Assembly (NCBI RefSeq): GCF_004362515.1
Contig: NZ_SNXU01000001.1
Location: forward strand, 4,216,001-4,280,000
Length of the DNA stretch: 64,000 nt
Reading direction: 5' to 3'
DNA from: Actinokineospora alba
GTDB taxonomy: Bacteria > Actinomycetota > Actinomycetes > Mycobacteriales > Pseudonocardiaceae
Made by a program: the position numbers and the translations under genes. This document shows, piece by piece, positions 7,697-15,168 of the stretch (within the stretch, counting starts at the first letter, position 1; each line of letters begins with the position of its first letter). The notes beneath the pieces were generated by a model. The model was not told the origin of the DNA. It searched no databases and was given only the letters and a program-made list of their open reading frames with translations.

Positions 7697-8650
7697 ATGA
7701 AGTCCTTACGCCGCTTGGCCGCGCTGGGCGCGGGTCTGATCACCACCGCGTCCCTGCTCGTGGCCACCGCGCCCGCCGCGGCCGCGGTCACCGACCTGGA
7801 ACTGGCGACCCGCTGGGCGCCGATCCACTACCAGGACACCGACTCGTCCGATTACGACGCCGACTACCTGTCCAAGATCGATTTCGATCTCGAGTGGGAC
7901 ACCCTGAACAACTGGGAGCACCAGGACGATGTGCTCTCGCGCATGACCGGCACGGTCTACTACTCGGTCGTGGAGACCTCGACCCACTGGTTCCTCGGCT
8001 ACGGCTTCTACCACCCGCGCGACTGGGAGGACTTCTCTGACCCTTTCAGTATCTACACGCACGAGAACGACATGGAAGGCGTCGTCCTCACCGTGCGCCG
8101 TGACGGGACGCCCTACGGCAGGTTCGAGGCCATGGTGACCGTCGCGCACACCGACTTCTACTCCTACGTCCCCTCCGGCAGCACGTTCACCAGCGGCCGG
8201 GAGAACGTCGACGGCACGGTGCCGATGCGGACCTACAACGGTGCGGCGCATCCCACCACCCGCCAGGAGGCGAAGGGCCACGGCGTCTACGCCTGGAACG
8301 GCGCCGAGTTCCCCGGCGGCGACGGCGTCGTCTACTACCCGAGCGGCACCGCGGAGGTGCCGTCGAGCGGCAACGACCGCTCCGTCGGCTACCAGTTGGT
8401 GAACGTCTTCGCCGCCGACGGCCTGTGGGCGCGTCGCGCGAACGCCGTGACTTTCGCCAGTTACGGCACCTTCCGTGGCGACAACGGCAAGGACAACGCC
8501 GCGAACGCCCCGTGGGGCTGGGACGACGGCAACGACGGCAGCGACATCCCGCGCGGCACCATCGCCACCGACCCCGCCTACCTCGTGGCCCAGTACTTCG
8601 CCGGGGAGGGCTCCTTCAGCCTCACCTACACCCGAAACTCCTACCGTTAG
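7697..8650 (+). CDS. Secreted protein of unknown function
   Basis: The 317-residue protein has a clear signal peptide (positively charged start, long Ala/Leu core, APAAAA cleavage region near residue 30). The mature part is rich in aromatic and acidic residues and has recognisable patches: APIHYQD, YHPRDWED, HENDMEG and PWGWDDGNDG. The pairing of DWE-like and HEND-like motifs recalls Vps62-like or other metal-binding secreted folds, but I cannot assign a family with confidence. It is complete, single-domain and probably monocistronic, with its start within reach of an RBS-masking hairpin. Confidence 0.75.
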   Translation: MKSLRRLAALGAGLITTASLLVATAPAAAAVTDLELATRWAPIHYQDTDSSDYDADYLSKIDFDLEWDTLNNWEHQDDVLSRMTGTVYYSVVETSTHWFLGYGFYHPRDWEDFSDPFSIYTHENDMEGVVLTVRRDGTPYGRFEAMVTVAHTDFYSYVPSGSTFTSGRENVDGTVPMRTYNGAAHPTTRQEAKGHGVYAWNGAEFPGGDGVVYYPSGTAEVPSSGNDRSVGYQLVNVFAADGLWARRANAVTFASYGTFRGDNGKDNAANAPWGWDDGNDGSDIPRGTIATDPAYLVAQYFAGEGSFSLTYTRNSYR

Positions 8651-8654
8651 CGGA

Positions 8655-8680
8655 GTTTGACGCGCGCGCGCCGGGGGTAC
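8655..8680 (+). promoter_or_regulatory. SigF/SigB-type promoter for the rsbW-sigF operon
   Basis: GTTT at 8655-8658 and GGGTAC at 8675-8680 are separated by 16 nt, matching the known SigF/SigB consensus GTTT-N14-17-GGGTAT. It lies upstream of the anti-sigma and sigma genes, so positive autoregulation is expected, as in mycobacterial usfX-sigF. A matching element with the same spacing occurs upstream of the whiB gene. Confidence 0.65.
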
Positions 8681-8718
8681 ACAGCATCCGGATCCGCGCG
8701 TGCGAACGCGTCATCGCG

Positions 8719-8754
8719 AGCGGGGTGGCGGCGCCAGAGCGCCGCCACCCCGCT
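8719..8754. terminator. 15-bp perfect hairpin in the sigF operon leader
   Basis: AGCGGGGTGGCGGCG (8719-8733) pairs perfectly with 8740-8754 around a 6-nt loop. There is no U tract, as is common for actinobacterial terminators. It could end the secreted-protein transcript, but it also lies between the SigF-type promoter (8655-8680) and the anti-sigma start (8812), so SigF transcripts must read through it. It may therefore act as an attenuator. Confidence 0.6.
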
Positions 8755-8811
8755 TCGCCTCGTCCGGCGCGGTACGTTGCCGGATCGGACCAGAAGCGCC
8801 AGGAGGAACAA

Positions 8812-9243
8812 GTGTCAGAGGTCGAGACCAATGCGGCGGCTCACGCGTCGGGAGTGCGCGGCGCCGACGTGCGGGTGAGCGCCGACGCCGAACAGGTGCC
8901 GTTGATCCGCTCGTTCGCGGCGGACATCGCGATGCGCCTCGATTTCGATCTCGACGCCATCGAGGACGTGCGCATGGCGGTCGATGAGGCGTGCTCGCTG
9001 CTCGTCCGGGCGGCCGTGGCGGACTCGTCGCTGTTCTGCTCGTTCGACCTGCTCGAGGACACGCTGCGGGTGCGGGTGCACGTCGACGCCAAGAGCCCGA
9101 TGCCGCCGTCGGCGGACCGGATGAGCTGGCAGATCCTGACCGCGCTCGCGTCGTCGGTCACCGAGAACGTCGAGGCGACGGGGGACGGACACCGCGTGTC
9201 CATCGAGTTGGTGACCCGCACCGGGGAAGCGGCGGCGCGGTGA
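8812..9243 (+). CDS. rsbW: RsbW/UsfX-like anti-sigma factor (GHKL ATPase fold)
   Basis: The 143-residue protein has the HATPase_c fold of anti-sigma kinases. The segment around residues 45-65 (DAIEDVRMAVDEACSLLVRA) is the N-box helix, where a Glu/Asp and an Asn-equivalent coordinate Mg-ATP; here the usual Asn is replaced in DEACSLLV, as in UsfX-like members. The start GTG 8812 follows AGGAGGAAC. It overlaps the sigma factor gene by 4 bp (GTGA), the usual arrangement for a sigma factor and its own antagonist. It should hold the sigma factor inactive until an anti-anti-sigma factor releases it. Confidence 0.85.
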   Translation: MSEVETNAAAHASGVRGADVRVSADAEQVPLIRSFAADIAMRLDFDLDAIEDVRMAVDEACSLLVRAAVADSSLFCSFDLLEDTLRVRVHVDAKSPMPPSADRMSWQILTALASSVTENVEATGDGHRVSIELVTRTGEAAAR

Positions 9244-9998
9244 GCGAGTCCCACGCCACGCAGCGCGAGGACGCCCGGTTCGACAAGTTGGCCCGTCTCC
9301 CCGACGGTGATCCACGTCGGGTCGCGCTGCGCACCGAGTTGGTCGAGGCCTACATGGACCTCGCCCGCAACCTCGCGCGCAAGTTCGACCGCCGCGGCGA
9401 CCAGCTGGAAGATCTGGTCCAAGTCGCCACGATCGGGCTGATCAAGTCCATCGACCGGTTCGAGCCCACCAAGGGCAACTTCTACGGCTTCGCCATACCG
9501 ACGATCATGGGGGAGCTGCGCAGGCACTTCCGTGACACCGGCTGGGCCGTGCGGGTGCCGCGCCAGCTCAAGGAGCTGCACGTCACAGTCGCCACGGGCC
9601 GCGCCGAGCTCACCCAGCAGCTGGGTCGCGCGCCCAAGCCCAGCGAACTGGCCGACCACCTGGGGCTGACCAGGGAACAGGTCTACGAGACGCTCATGGC
9701 GGGCGCGTCCAAGGAGGGCACCTCGCTCGACGCGCGGCTCGCCGAACCCAACGGCGACCGGTTCGGCTACGAGGACGACGAGCTGAACCAGGTCGACAAC
9801 CGCCGGGCGCTGCAGCCGCTGCTGGCCGAACTCACCGAGCGTGAGCAGAAGATCATCCTGCTCAGGTTCGTCCGCGGGATGAGCCAGGCCGACATCGCCC
9901 GTCGCGTCGGCGTCTCGCAGATGCAGGTCTCACGGCTGCTCACGAAGATCCTCGACCGACTGCGCGCGGGCCTCGGCGAGGACAGCATGGTGCGCTGA
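9240..9998 (+). CDS. sigF: SigF/SigB-type alternative RNA polymerase sigma factor
   Basis: This 252-residue group 3 sigma factor shows region 2 (DLVQVATIGLIKSIDRFEP, -10 recognition), region 3 (KPSELADHLGLT) and region 4 with a helix-turn-helix (MSQADIARRVGVSQMQVSRL) for the -35 element. Sequence and context place it with stress or sporulation sigma factors of the SigB/SigF/SigG group. Its GTG start overlaps the rsbW stop. Promoters with GTTT-N16-GGGTA spacing occur upstream of its own operon and of neighbouring whiB, and a weaker one before the second ATPase gene, so a local regulon is likely. Confidence 0.92.
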   Translation: MSESHATQREDARFDKLARLPDGDPRRVALRTELVEAYMDLARNLARKFDRRGDQLEDLVQVATIGLIKSIDRFEPTKGNFYGFAIPTIMGELRRHFRDTGWAVRVPRQLKELHVTVATGRAELTQQLGRAPKPSELADHLGLTREQVYETLMAGASKEGTSLDARLAEPNGDRFGYEDDELNQVDNRRALQPLLAELTEREQKIILLRFVRGMSQADIARRVGVSQMQVSRLLTKILDRLRAGLGEDSMVR

Positions 9999-10002
9999 TG
10001 GA

Positions 10003-10299
10003 TCAGCCGACCCGAATCTGCCTGCGGCGGTGGGCGATCAGCGCCCGCCGCTCGCCCTCGCCCATCGCGCCCCAGATGCCGTACGGCTCCTGGACGCTCA
10101 GGGCGTGTTCGCGGCACTGCTCGAGCACCGGGCAGGCACGGCAGATCGCTTTGGCGCGGGCTTCGCGCGCGGCCCTCGCCGGTCCGCGCTCGGCGTCGGG
10201 GTGGAAGAAGACCACGCTGTCGACCCCGCGGCAGGATCCCTTGGTCTGCCATTCCCACTCGGTCGTGACGGGCTTGGGCAGGCGGGTGATCTCGGCCAT
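10003..10299 (-). CDS. whiB3: WhiB-family iron-sulphur regulator, WhiB3/WhiD-like
   Basis: The 98-residue protein has four conserved cysteines for a [4Fe-4S] cluster (Cys23, Cys53, Cys56, Cys62) and the GIWG turn. The stretch FFHPDAERG followed by CRACPV...HAL...EPYGIWG closely resembles mycobacterial WhiB3 and Streptomyces WhiD, which bind the principal sigma factor and respond to redox or late development. The start at ATG 10299 is chosen over an in-frame GTG further upstream because GAGGAAGGG sits just before it. It is convergent with sigF and has its own SigF-like promoter, so it is a plausible SigF target. Confidence 0.88.
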   Translation of the reverse strand: MAEITRLPKPVTTEWEWQTKGSCRGVDSVVFFHPDAERGPARAAREARAKAICRACPVLEQCREHALSVQEPYGIWGAMGEGERRALIAHRRRQIRVG

Positions 10300-10348
10300 C
10301 GTGACCCTTCCTCGTGGCCCCGCCATCGCGCGGGGAAGTGATCATCAG

Positions 10349-10374
10349 ATACCCGGTGCCCGCATGGACCAAAC
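10349..10374 (-). promoter_or_regulatory. SigF-type promoter of the whiB gene
   Basis: Read on the minus strand, GTTT (10374-10371) and GGGTAT (10354-10349) are separated by 16 nt, a perfect match to the SigF/SigB consensus halves. The predicted transcript would start about 10341 and leave a leader of about 40 nt before ATG 10299. The spacing equals that of the element upstream of the rsbW-sigF operon. Confidence 0.7.
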
Positions 10375-10455
10375 TGTGCTCAGCGTCCTCACAGTGATCG
10401 ACGCTGCGAAAAACTCGGTGACAAACCCGAATTACCCGGTCGGAAAGGATCGATA

Positions 10456-10767
10456 GTGGAGATCAACAGCGAGGGTCTCGACCCGGTGATCGTGTCCGTG
10501 GAGGGCGAGGTCGACCTCGCCACGTCGCCCCGGCTCGAACAGGCACTCGACGAGGCGCTCTCGTCCTCCGGCGCCACCGGTGTGTGCGTCGACCTGTCGA
10601 AAGTCGAGTTCATGGACTCCGCGGGCCTGCGGGTCCTCGTGGCCGCGCGGCGCCGGGCGGATGGGTCGGGGCTGTCGATGACCCTGCGTGAGCCGCACGA
10701 CCGAGTTCGCCGAATCATCGAGATCACGGGCCTTGCCGAGGTGTTCGGGCTCGCAAGAAATTCGTGA
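10456..10767 (+). CDS. STAS-domain anti-anti-sigma factor
   Basis: The 103-residue protein is a single STAS domain. The phosphorylatable serine is Ser55 in FMDSAGLRVL, the site that anti-sigma kinases phosphorylate in SpoIIAA/RsbV proteins. Dephosphorylated, such proteins bind the anti-sigma factor and free the sigma factor. The GTG start follows GGAAAGGAT. The two RsbW-like proteins encoded on either side are candidate partners. It is therefore the likely positive switch for this island, although cognate pairing is inferred only from proximity. Confidence 0.88.
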   Translation: MEINSEGLDPVIVSVEGEVDLATSPRLEQALDEALSSSGATGVCVDLSKVEFMDSAGLRVLVAARRRADGSGLSMTLREPHDRVRRIIEITGLAEVFGLARNS

Positions 10768-10791
10768 TTCAAGGTCCCCCGGTCGGGGTAT
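10766..10791 (+). promoter_or_regulatory. Weak SigF-like promoter before the second ATPase gene
   Basis: GATT at 10766-10769 (3 of 4 match to GTTT) and GGGTAT at 10786-10791 are again separated by 16 nt. It lies directly after the STAS gene and 68 bp before the second RsbW-like gene. The match is weaker at the -35, but it shares its spacing with the two stronger elements nearby. Confidence 0.45.
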
Positions 10792-10858
10792 CTCAGAGCG
10801 AGTGCACCCCCAGACCCACGGGGAGGGTGGTGCGTGGACTCCAGCAAGGGGCGGCGAC

Positions 10859-11296
10859 ATGGTGGATGACCGGGCAGAGTTAATCGCCCGCCTTCTGCCG
10901 ACCACCCGGTCGGCGGGTGAGGCGCGCGACTTCGTCAGCGCCGCCCTCCGGTCCTGGGCGTGCGACGAGGCGCTCACCGCTGACGTCGTCCTCGCCACCT
11001 CGGAACTGGTCACGAACGCGATGGAACACGGGCGCGGAGAGATCACCGTGGACCTCCGCCTGCTGGAAAGCCGCGTCCTGCTGCGTGTCCGCGACGAGGG
11101 CCCGGGCGCCCCGGTGAGCGGGGACAGGGAAGTCCTGGCCCCGCGCAGCCGGGGCCTCACGATCGTCGAAGCGCTGAGCACGTCCTGGGGCTGGCAACTC
11201 GCCCCCGGCGGGAAGTGGGTGTGGGCGGAGTTCCCTTTCGTCCCCGCGAGCGCGCCGGTGCCGTCCGTGCACTCGCGCCCGCCCGCACACCACTGA
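10859..11296 (+). CDS. RsbW-like serine kinase / ATP-binding regulator
   Basis: This 145-residue GHKL-fold protein shows a proper N box (ATSELVTNAMEHG) and a G1-like motif (VRDEGPGAP), followed by SRGLTIVEALS. It resembles the many actinobacterial ATP-binding regulators that act as anti-sigma factors or kinases of STAS proteins. Its N box is better preserved than in the RsbW-like protein next to sigF. The ATG at 10859 follows CAAGGGGCGG. It lies downstream of the STAS gene and a SigF-like promoter, so it may phosphorylate the STAS protein and close a feedback loop. Confidence 0.83.
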   Translation: MVDDRAELIARLLPTTRSAGEARDFVSAALRSWACDEALTADVVLATSELVTNAMEHGRGEITVDLRLLESRVLLRVRDEGPGAPVSGDREVLAPRSRGLTIVEALSTSWGWQLAPGGKWVWAEFPFVPASAPVPSVHSRPPAHH

Positions 11297-11380
11297 ACAC
11301 CCTTTCGCGCGACCCTGGCCGGAAAGGTGGATGGGTGGACGCACACCCGAACACGGGCCCGGGCCGCCGCCACAGAAACG

Positions 11381-11545
11381 GCTGACCTCACCCGCGAAGA
11401 CATCGTGGGGTTGATCCTGCGTGGATCCGCAGGGCTGTTGATCTCACTCGCGAGGCATGGGTCGATTCTGCGTGGATCCGCAAGGTTGCTGATCTCACCC
11501 GCGAGGCATGGGGTTGATCCCGCGTGGACCCGCAAGGCTGCTTAC
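11381..11545. repeat. Imperfect 51-52 bp tandem repeat
   Basis: About three units are present. The core GCGTGGATCCGC occurs at 11419 and 11470 and as GCGTGGACCCGC at 11522. Each is followed by a CTG(T/C)TGATCTCAC(T/C)CGCGAGGCATGG-like stretch. No convincing protein is encoded in any frame. Like the array at 4912-5166, it stands immediately left of a copy of the large palindromic element. Confidence 0.8.
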
Positions 11546-11628
11546 CCCACCGCCAAGGCAAGGGCCGATCCCACGCAAACCATGTAGCCCATGCACCCAC
11601 CCGCAAACCCAAGGGGCCCAACAGAAAG

Positions 11629-11770
11629 GCCTGTTTGGGTGGTTCGCCTTGATTCGGGGGGAGAAGGACCTAAACTCGCCCGGCGCGGGGCAGTTTCTTC
11701 ACCCTGCCCGCTTTACCCGCGCAGGTCCTTCTCCGGGGTCCCCGAATCAAGGCGAACCACCCAAACAGGC
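11629..11770. repeat. Nested palindromic element, copy 2
   Basis: The outer arms 11629-11659 and 11740-11770 are perfect 31 bp inverted repeats and identical to those of copy 1 (5230-5369). Inner stem 11660-11671 pairs with 11723-11734 (GGAGAAGGACCT with its complement) and a third stem 11683-11689 pairs with 11716-11722. An apical hairpin is possible around 11688-11693 and 11704-11709. The inner stems have different sequences from copy 1 but pair equally well. The conserved CTAAACTCGC is at 11670-11679. It lies between convergent genes, 72 bases from the end of the PHP gene. Confidence 0.9.
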
Positions 11771-11842
11771 ACCACCGCCACCAGCCCGCGGCCGAACCAG
11801 CCCGCCAGCAGCCCTCCAGCAAACCAGCCCGGCGATCCGAAG

Positions 11843-12853
11843 CTATTTCCGCGAAGCGATCCCCGTCAACAAATCGTCAGCCGTCCGACTATTGATCACC
11901 CGGTCCGCCCCGATCCCACACTCCTCAGCCCGTTCACACCCATAAGGCAGCCAATCCAGCTGCCCCGGCGCGTGAGCGTCAGTGTCGATCGCGAACTGGC
12001 ACCCGATCTCGGCGGCCAGGCTCAGCAGCCGCCGCGGCGGGTCCAGGCGTTCCGGGCGGGAATTGATCTCCACCGCCACCCCGTACTCGACGCACGCGGC
12101 GAACACCGACTCGGCGTCGAAGGTGGACTCCGGGCGGCCTCGGCCGGTCACCAGCCTGCCGGTGCAGTGCCCCAGGATGTCGGTGTGCGGGTTGGCCACG
12201 GCGGTCAGCATCCGCTCGGTCATCTCCGCCTTCGGCATGCGCAGCTTCGAGTGCACGCTGGCCACCACCACATCGACCTCCGCGAGCAGCTCATCGGTCT
12301 GGTCGAGGCCGCCGTCGAGCAGGATGTCGACCTCGATGCCGGTCAGGATCAGGAACGGCGCCAGCTCCACGTTCAGCTCGGCCACCACCTCCAACTGCCT
12401 GCGCAGCCGCTCGGCGCTGAGCCCGTTCGCCACCTTCAGCCGGGGGGAGTGGTCGGTCAGCGCCATCCATTCGTGGCCGAGCGCGATCGCCGCCTCGGCC
12501 ATCTCCCGGATCGGGCTGCCGCCGTCGGACCAGTCCGAGTGCGTGTGGCAGTCGCCGCGCAGGGCGGCTCTCAGCTGGGCGCCGCCCGCGACCGGTCCCT
12601 GTGCGCCCTCGGTCAGTTTGGTGAGGTACCCGGGCTCGCCGCCCGTCACCGCTTCGGTGATCGCGGCGGCCGTCGACTTGCCGATGCCGGGCAGCGCGGT
12701 GAGGGTGCCCGCCCGCACCCGCTTGTCGAGTTCGCCAGGGGGCAGGTCGGCGACGATCGCGGCGGCTTTGCGGAACGCGCGCACCTTGTAGGTCGGCTCG
12801 CCCGACCGCTCCAGGAACAGCGCGATCTGCTTGAGGGCCGCCACAGGATCCAT
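11843..12853 (-). CDS. PHP-domain phosphoesterase with N-terminal helix-hairpin-helix (PolX C-terminal-like)
   Basis: The 336-residue protein has an N-terminal ~90-residue helical/HhH region (ALPGIGKSTAAAI) like the 8-kDa domain of X-family polymerases, then a PHP domain. Metal ligands are visible in DCHTHSDWSDG, TDHSP, an internal SVHSK, and DTDAHAPGQLDW near the C-terminus. The central polymerase palm of PolX is missing, so it is a PHP nuclease or phosphatase with a DNA-binding module rather than a polymerase. Such proteins may process DNA 3' ends in repair. It is a single gene on the minus strand. Confidence 0.82.
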   Translation of the reverse strand: MDPVAALKQIALFLERSGEPTYKVRAFRKAAAIVADLPPGELDKRVRAGTLTALPGIGKSTAAAITEAVTGGEPGYLTKLTEGAQGPVAGGAQLRAALRGDCHTHSDWSDGGSPIREMAEAAIALGHEWMALTDHSPRLKVANGLSAERLRRQLEVVAELNVELAPFLILTGIEVDILLDGGLDQTDELLAEVDVVVASVHSKLRMPKAEMTERMLTAVANPHTDILGHCTGRLVTGRGRPESTFDAESVFAACVEYGVAVEINSRPERLDPPRRLLSLAAEIGCQFAIDTDAHAPGQLDWLPYGCERAEECGIGADRVINSRTADDLLTGIASRK

Positions 12854-12890
12854 GAACCCAATTAACCATCGCCAGGCGACACTCGCGACT

Positions 12891-13013
12891 GTTCCGCCTC
12901 CCCGGGCCGCGTTATGGATGCGCTCGGTGGTGACCGTCGTCGAGTCTCGTCACGGTCCCCTTAGGTGCCGGTCGGGCAGAGCGGCGGGTTTGTCCGGTAG
13001 GGCCTAGCGTTCG
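12891..13013. repeat. Dispersed intergenic repeat, family 2, member A
   Basis: The stretch begins with CCGCCTCCCCGGG and includes GTCACGGTCCCCTTAGGTG and TTTGTCCGGTAGGGCCTAGCG. Close relatives of these blocks occur in the same order at 15578-15770. It fills the gap between the divergent PHP and acyl-CoA dehydrogenase genes. Confidence 0.6.
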
Positions 13014-13033
13014 AAGGGCCGAAAGGAGCACCG

Positions 13034-15034
13034 ATGGACATCCCGGCCACCGCGCCTGTCGCCCCGTCCGCGCTGACCGACCTGCTCGACGGACGGTGGG
13101 CGCACGTCCGCCGTGACGCCCGCGTCCGGATGTCCGAGTTGCCCGCGCCGCCGGTCGACCTCCCGACCGAGGAGCACCGCGCCCAGGTCCTCGACTCCCT
13201 GCGCGCGCTCGTCGCCTCCGGGTACCCGCGCGCCGGGTTCCCCAAGGAGTACGGCGGCGAGGCGGACACCGGAGCCGCGCTCACCGCGTTCGAGATGCTC
13301 GGCTTCGGCGACCTGTCGGTCATGGTCAAGGCGGGCGTCCAGTGGGGTCTGTTCGGCGGCGCCGTGGAAGCGCTGGGCACCGAGACCCATCACGAGCGCT
13401 ACCTGCGCGCGATCATGGACCTCGACCTGCCCGGCTGCTTCGCGATGACCGAGACCGGGCACGGCTCCGACGTCCAGCACCTGCGCACCACCGCGACCTA
13501 CGACCCGGCCACCGGCGAATTCGTCGTCCACACACCACACGAGGGCGCCCGCAAGGAGTACATCGGCAACGCGGCCCGCGACGGCAGGATGGCCGTGGTC
13601 TTCGCCCAACTGCTCACCGGTGGCGAGTCCCGAGGGGTGCACGCGCTGCTGGTGCCCATCCGCACCGAGACCGGCGAGCCGGCCCGCGGCGTGCGGATCG
13701 AGGACTGCGGGCGCAAGGCCGGGCTCAACGGCGTCGACAACGGCAGGCTCTGGTTCGACAACGTTCGCGTGCCGCGCGACGCCCTGCTCAACCGCTACGG
13801 CGACGTGGCCCCCGACGGCACCTACAGCAGCCCCATCGATGGCGACTCCAAGCGGTTCTTCACCATGCTCGGCACCCTCATCCGCGGCCGGATCAGCGTC
13901 GCGGGCGCCGCGGGCAGCGCGACGAAGACCGCGCTGAAGATCGCCGTGCGCTACGCGCAGGTCCGCCGCCAGTTCGAGAACCCGGAGACCGGCGACGAGG
14001 TCGTCCTCCTGGACTACCTCGCCCACCAGCGCAAGCTGCTGCCCGCCCTGGCGACCACCTACGGCCTGCACTTCGCCCAGGAGGAACTCGTCACCACCCT
14101 GCACGACCGCCGAACCGACGCCGACGACCGGGCGCAGCGCGAACTCGAGTCGCGGGCGGCGGGCATCAAGGCGATCGCCACCTGGCACGCCACCAAAACC
14201 GTCCAGACCTGCCGGGAGGCCTGCGGCGGCGCGGGCTACCTGGCGGAGAACCGGCTGCCCGGTATCAAGGCCGACACCGACGTGTTCACGACCTTCGAGG
14301 GCGACAACACCGTCCTGCTCCAACTGGTCGCGAAGGGCCTGCTCACCGGCTACCAGCAGCACCTGCACGCCCTCGGCAGCGCGGGCATGGCCCGGTTCAT
14401 CACCGACCAAGTCCTCGGGACCGTGCTCGAGCGCACCGCCGCCCGCGGGCTCATCGACCGGCTCATCAACGCGGTCACCACCCAGGACGAAGAGACCGAC
14501 CTGCTGGAGCGGGGCTGGCACCTGAAGCTGTTCGAGGACCGCGAGAAACATGTCCTCGACACCCTCGCCCGCCGCCTGCGCCGGGCGGGGGAGGAGGGCG
14601 CGGACTCGTTCGCCATCTTCAATCGTGCGCAAGACCACGTCCTGCGTGCGGCCCGGGTCCACATCGACCGGGTCGTGCTGGAGGCTTTCGTCGCCGCGAT
14701 CGACCGCTGCACCGGTCCGGCCGTCACACAGTTGCTCGACCGTCTCTGCGACCTCCACGTGCTCAGCAACATCGAGGCCGACCTCGACTGGTTCCTCGGC
14801 CACGGTCGCCTCACCACCGCCCGCGCCAAGGCCGTGACCAGCGCCGTCAATGAACTCTGCGCCCATCTGCGCCCCCACGCGGGCACGCTCGTGGAGGCGT
14901 TCGCCATCCCGGACAGCATGGTCGGCGCCCCCATCGCGCTCGGTGCCGAACGCGACCGCCAGGACGCGCAGCGCTCGCACGGGGCCCGCGAACTACCCCG
15001 TATGGAGGACTCCGAAGAAGCTGTGACACCGTGA
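13034..15034 (+). CDS. Acyl-CoA dehydrogenase / acyl-CoA oxidase-like flavoprotein
   Basis: At 666 residues this is longer than a standard acyl-CoA dehydrogenase (~380) and matches acyl-CoA oxidase-type proteins with an extra C-terminal domain. The FAD/substrate motif CFAMTETGHGSDVQ, the segment GESRGVHALLVPIR and the C-terminal TFEGDNTVLLQ motif are visible. It should oxidise an acyl-CoA to the enoyl-CoA in fatty-acid breakdown; the electron acceptor cannot be judged. ATG 13034 follows GAAAGGAGCACCG. No other beta-oxidation gene is adjacent. It is followed by a promoter for the DUF3040 gene. Confidence 0.88.
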   Translation: MDIPATAPVAPSALTDLLDGRWAHVRRDARVRMSELPAPPVDLPTEEHRAQVLDSLRALVASGYPRAGFPKEYGGEADTGAALTAFEMLGFGDLSVMVKAGVQWGLFGGAVEALGTETHHERYLRAIMDLDLPGCFAMTETGHGSDVQHLRTTATYDPATGEFVVHTPHEGARKEYIGNAARDGRMAVVFAQLLTGGESRGVHALLVPIRTETGEPARGVRIEDCGRKAGLNGVDNGRLWFDNVRVPRDALLNRYGDVAPDGTYSSPIDGDSKRFFTMLGTLIRGRISVAGAAGSATKTALKIAVRYAQVRRQFENPETGDEVVLLDYLAHQRKLLPALATTYGLHFAQEELVTTLHDRRTDADDRAQRELESRAAGIKAIATWHATKTVQTCREACGGAGYLAENRLPGIKADTDVFTTFEGDNTVLLQLVAKGLLTGYQQHLHALGSAGMARFITDQVLGTVLERTAARGLIDRLINAVTTQDEETDLLERGWHLKLFEDREKHVLDTLARRLRRAGEEGADSFAIFNRAQDHVLRAARVHIDRVVLEAFVAAIDRCTGPAVTQLLDRLCDLHVLSNIEADLDWFLGHGRLTTARAKAVTSAVNELCAHLRPHAGTLVEAFAIPDSMVGAPIALGAERDRQDAQRSHGARELPRMEDSEEAVTP

Positions 15035-15168
15035 TCGAGGATCGGGTAGTCCTGGCCAGGAAAGGCCCGTATCCTGGACACTGACACCCCCACTGCGGGG
15101 TGCCCGCCGGGTCCGGCGGCAACCGTGATCGCCCGGCGCCCGCGACCGCTGTGCCGGAGGAGGAAAAT

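Noticed and set aside
13004..14980. Long minus-strand frame opposite the acyl-CoA dehydrogenase
   Set aside because: Antisense shadow caused by strong third-position GC; the plus-strand protein is clearly conserved.
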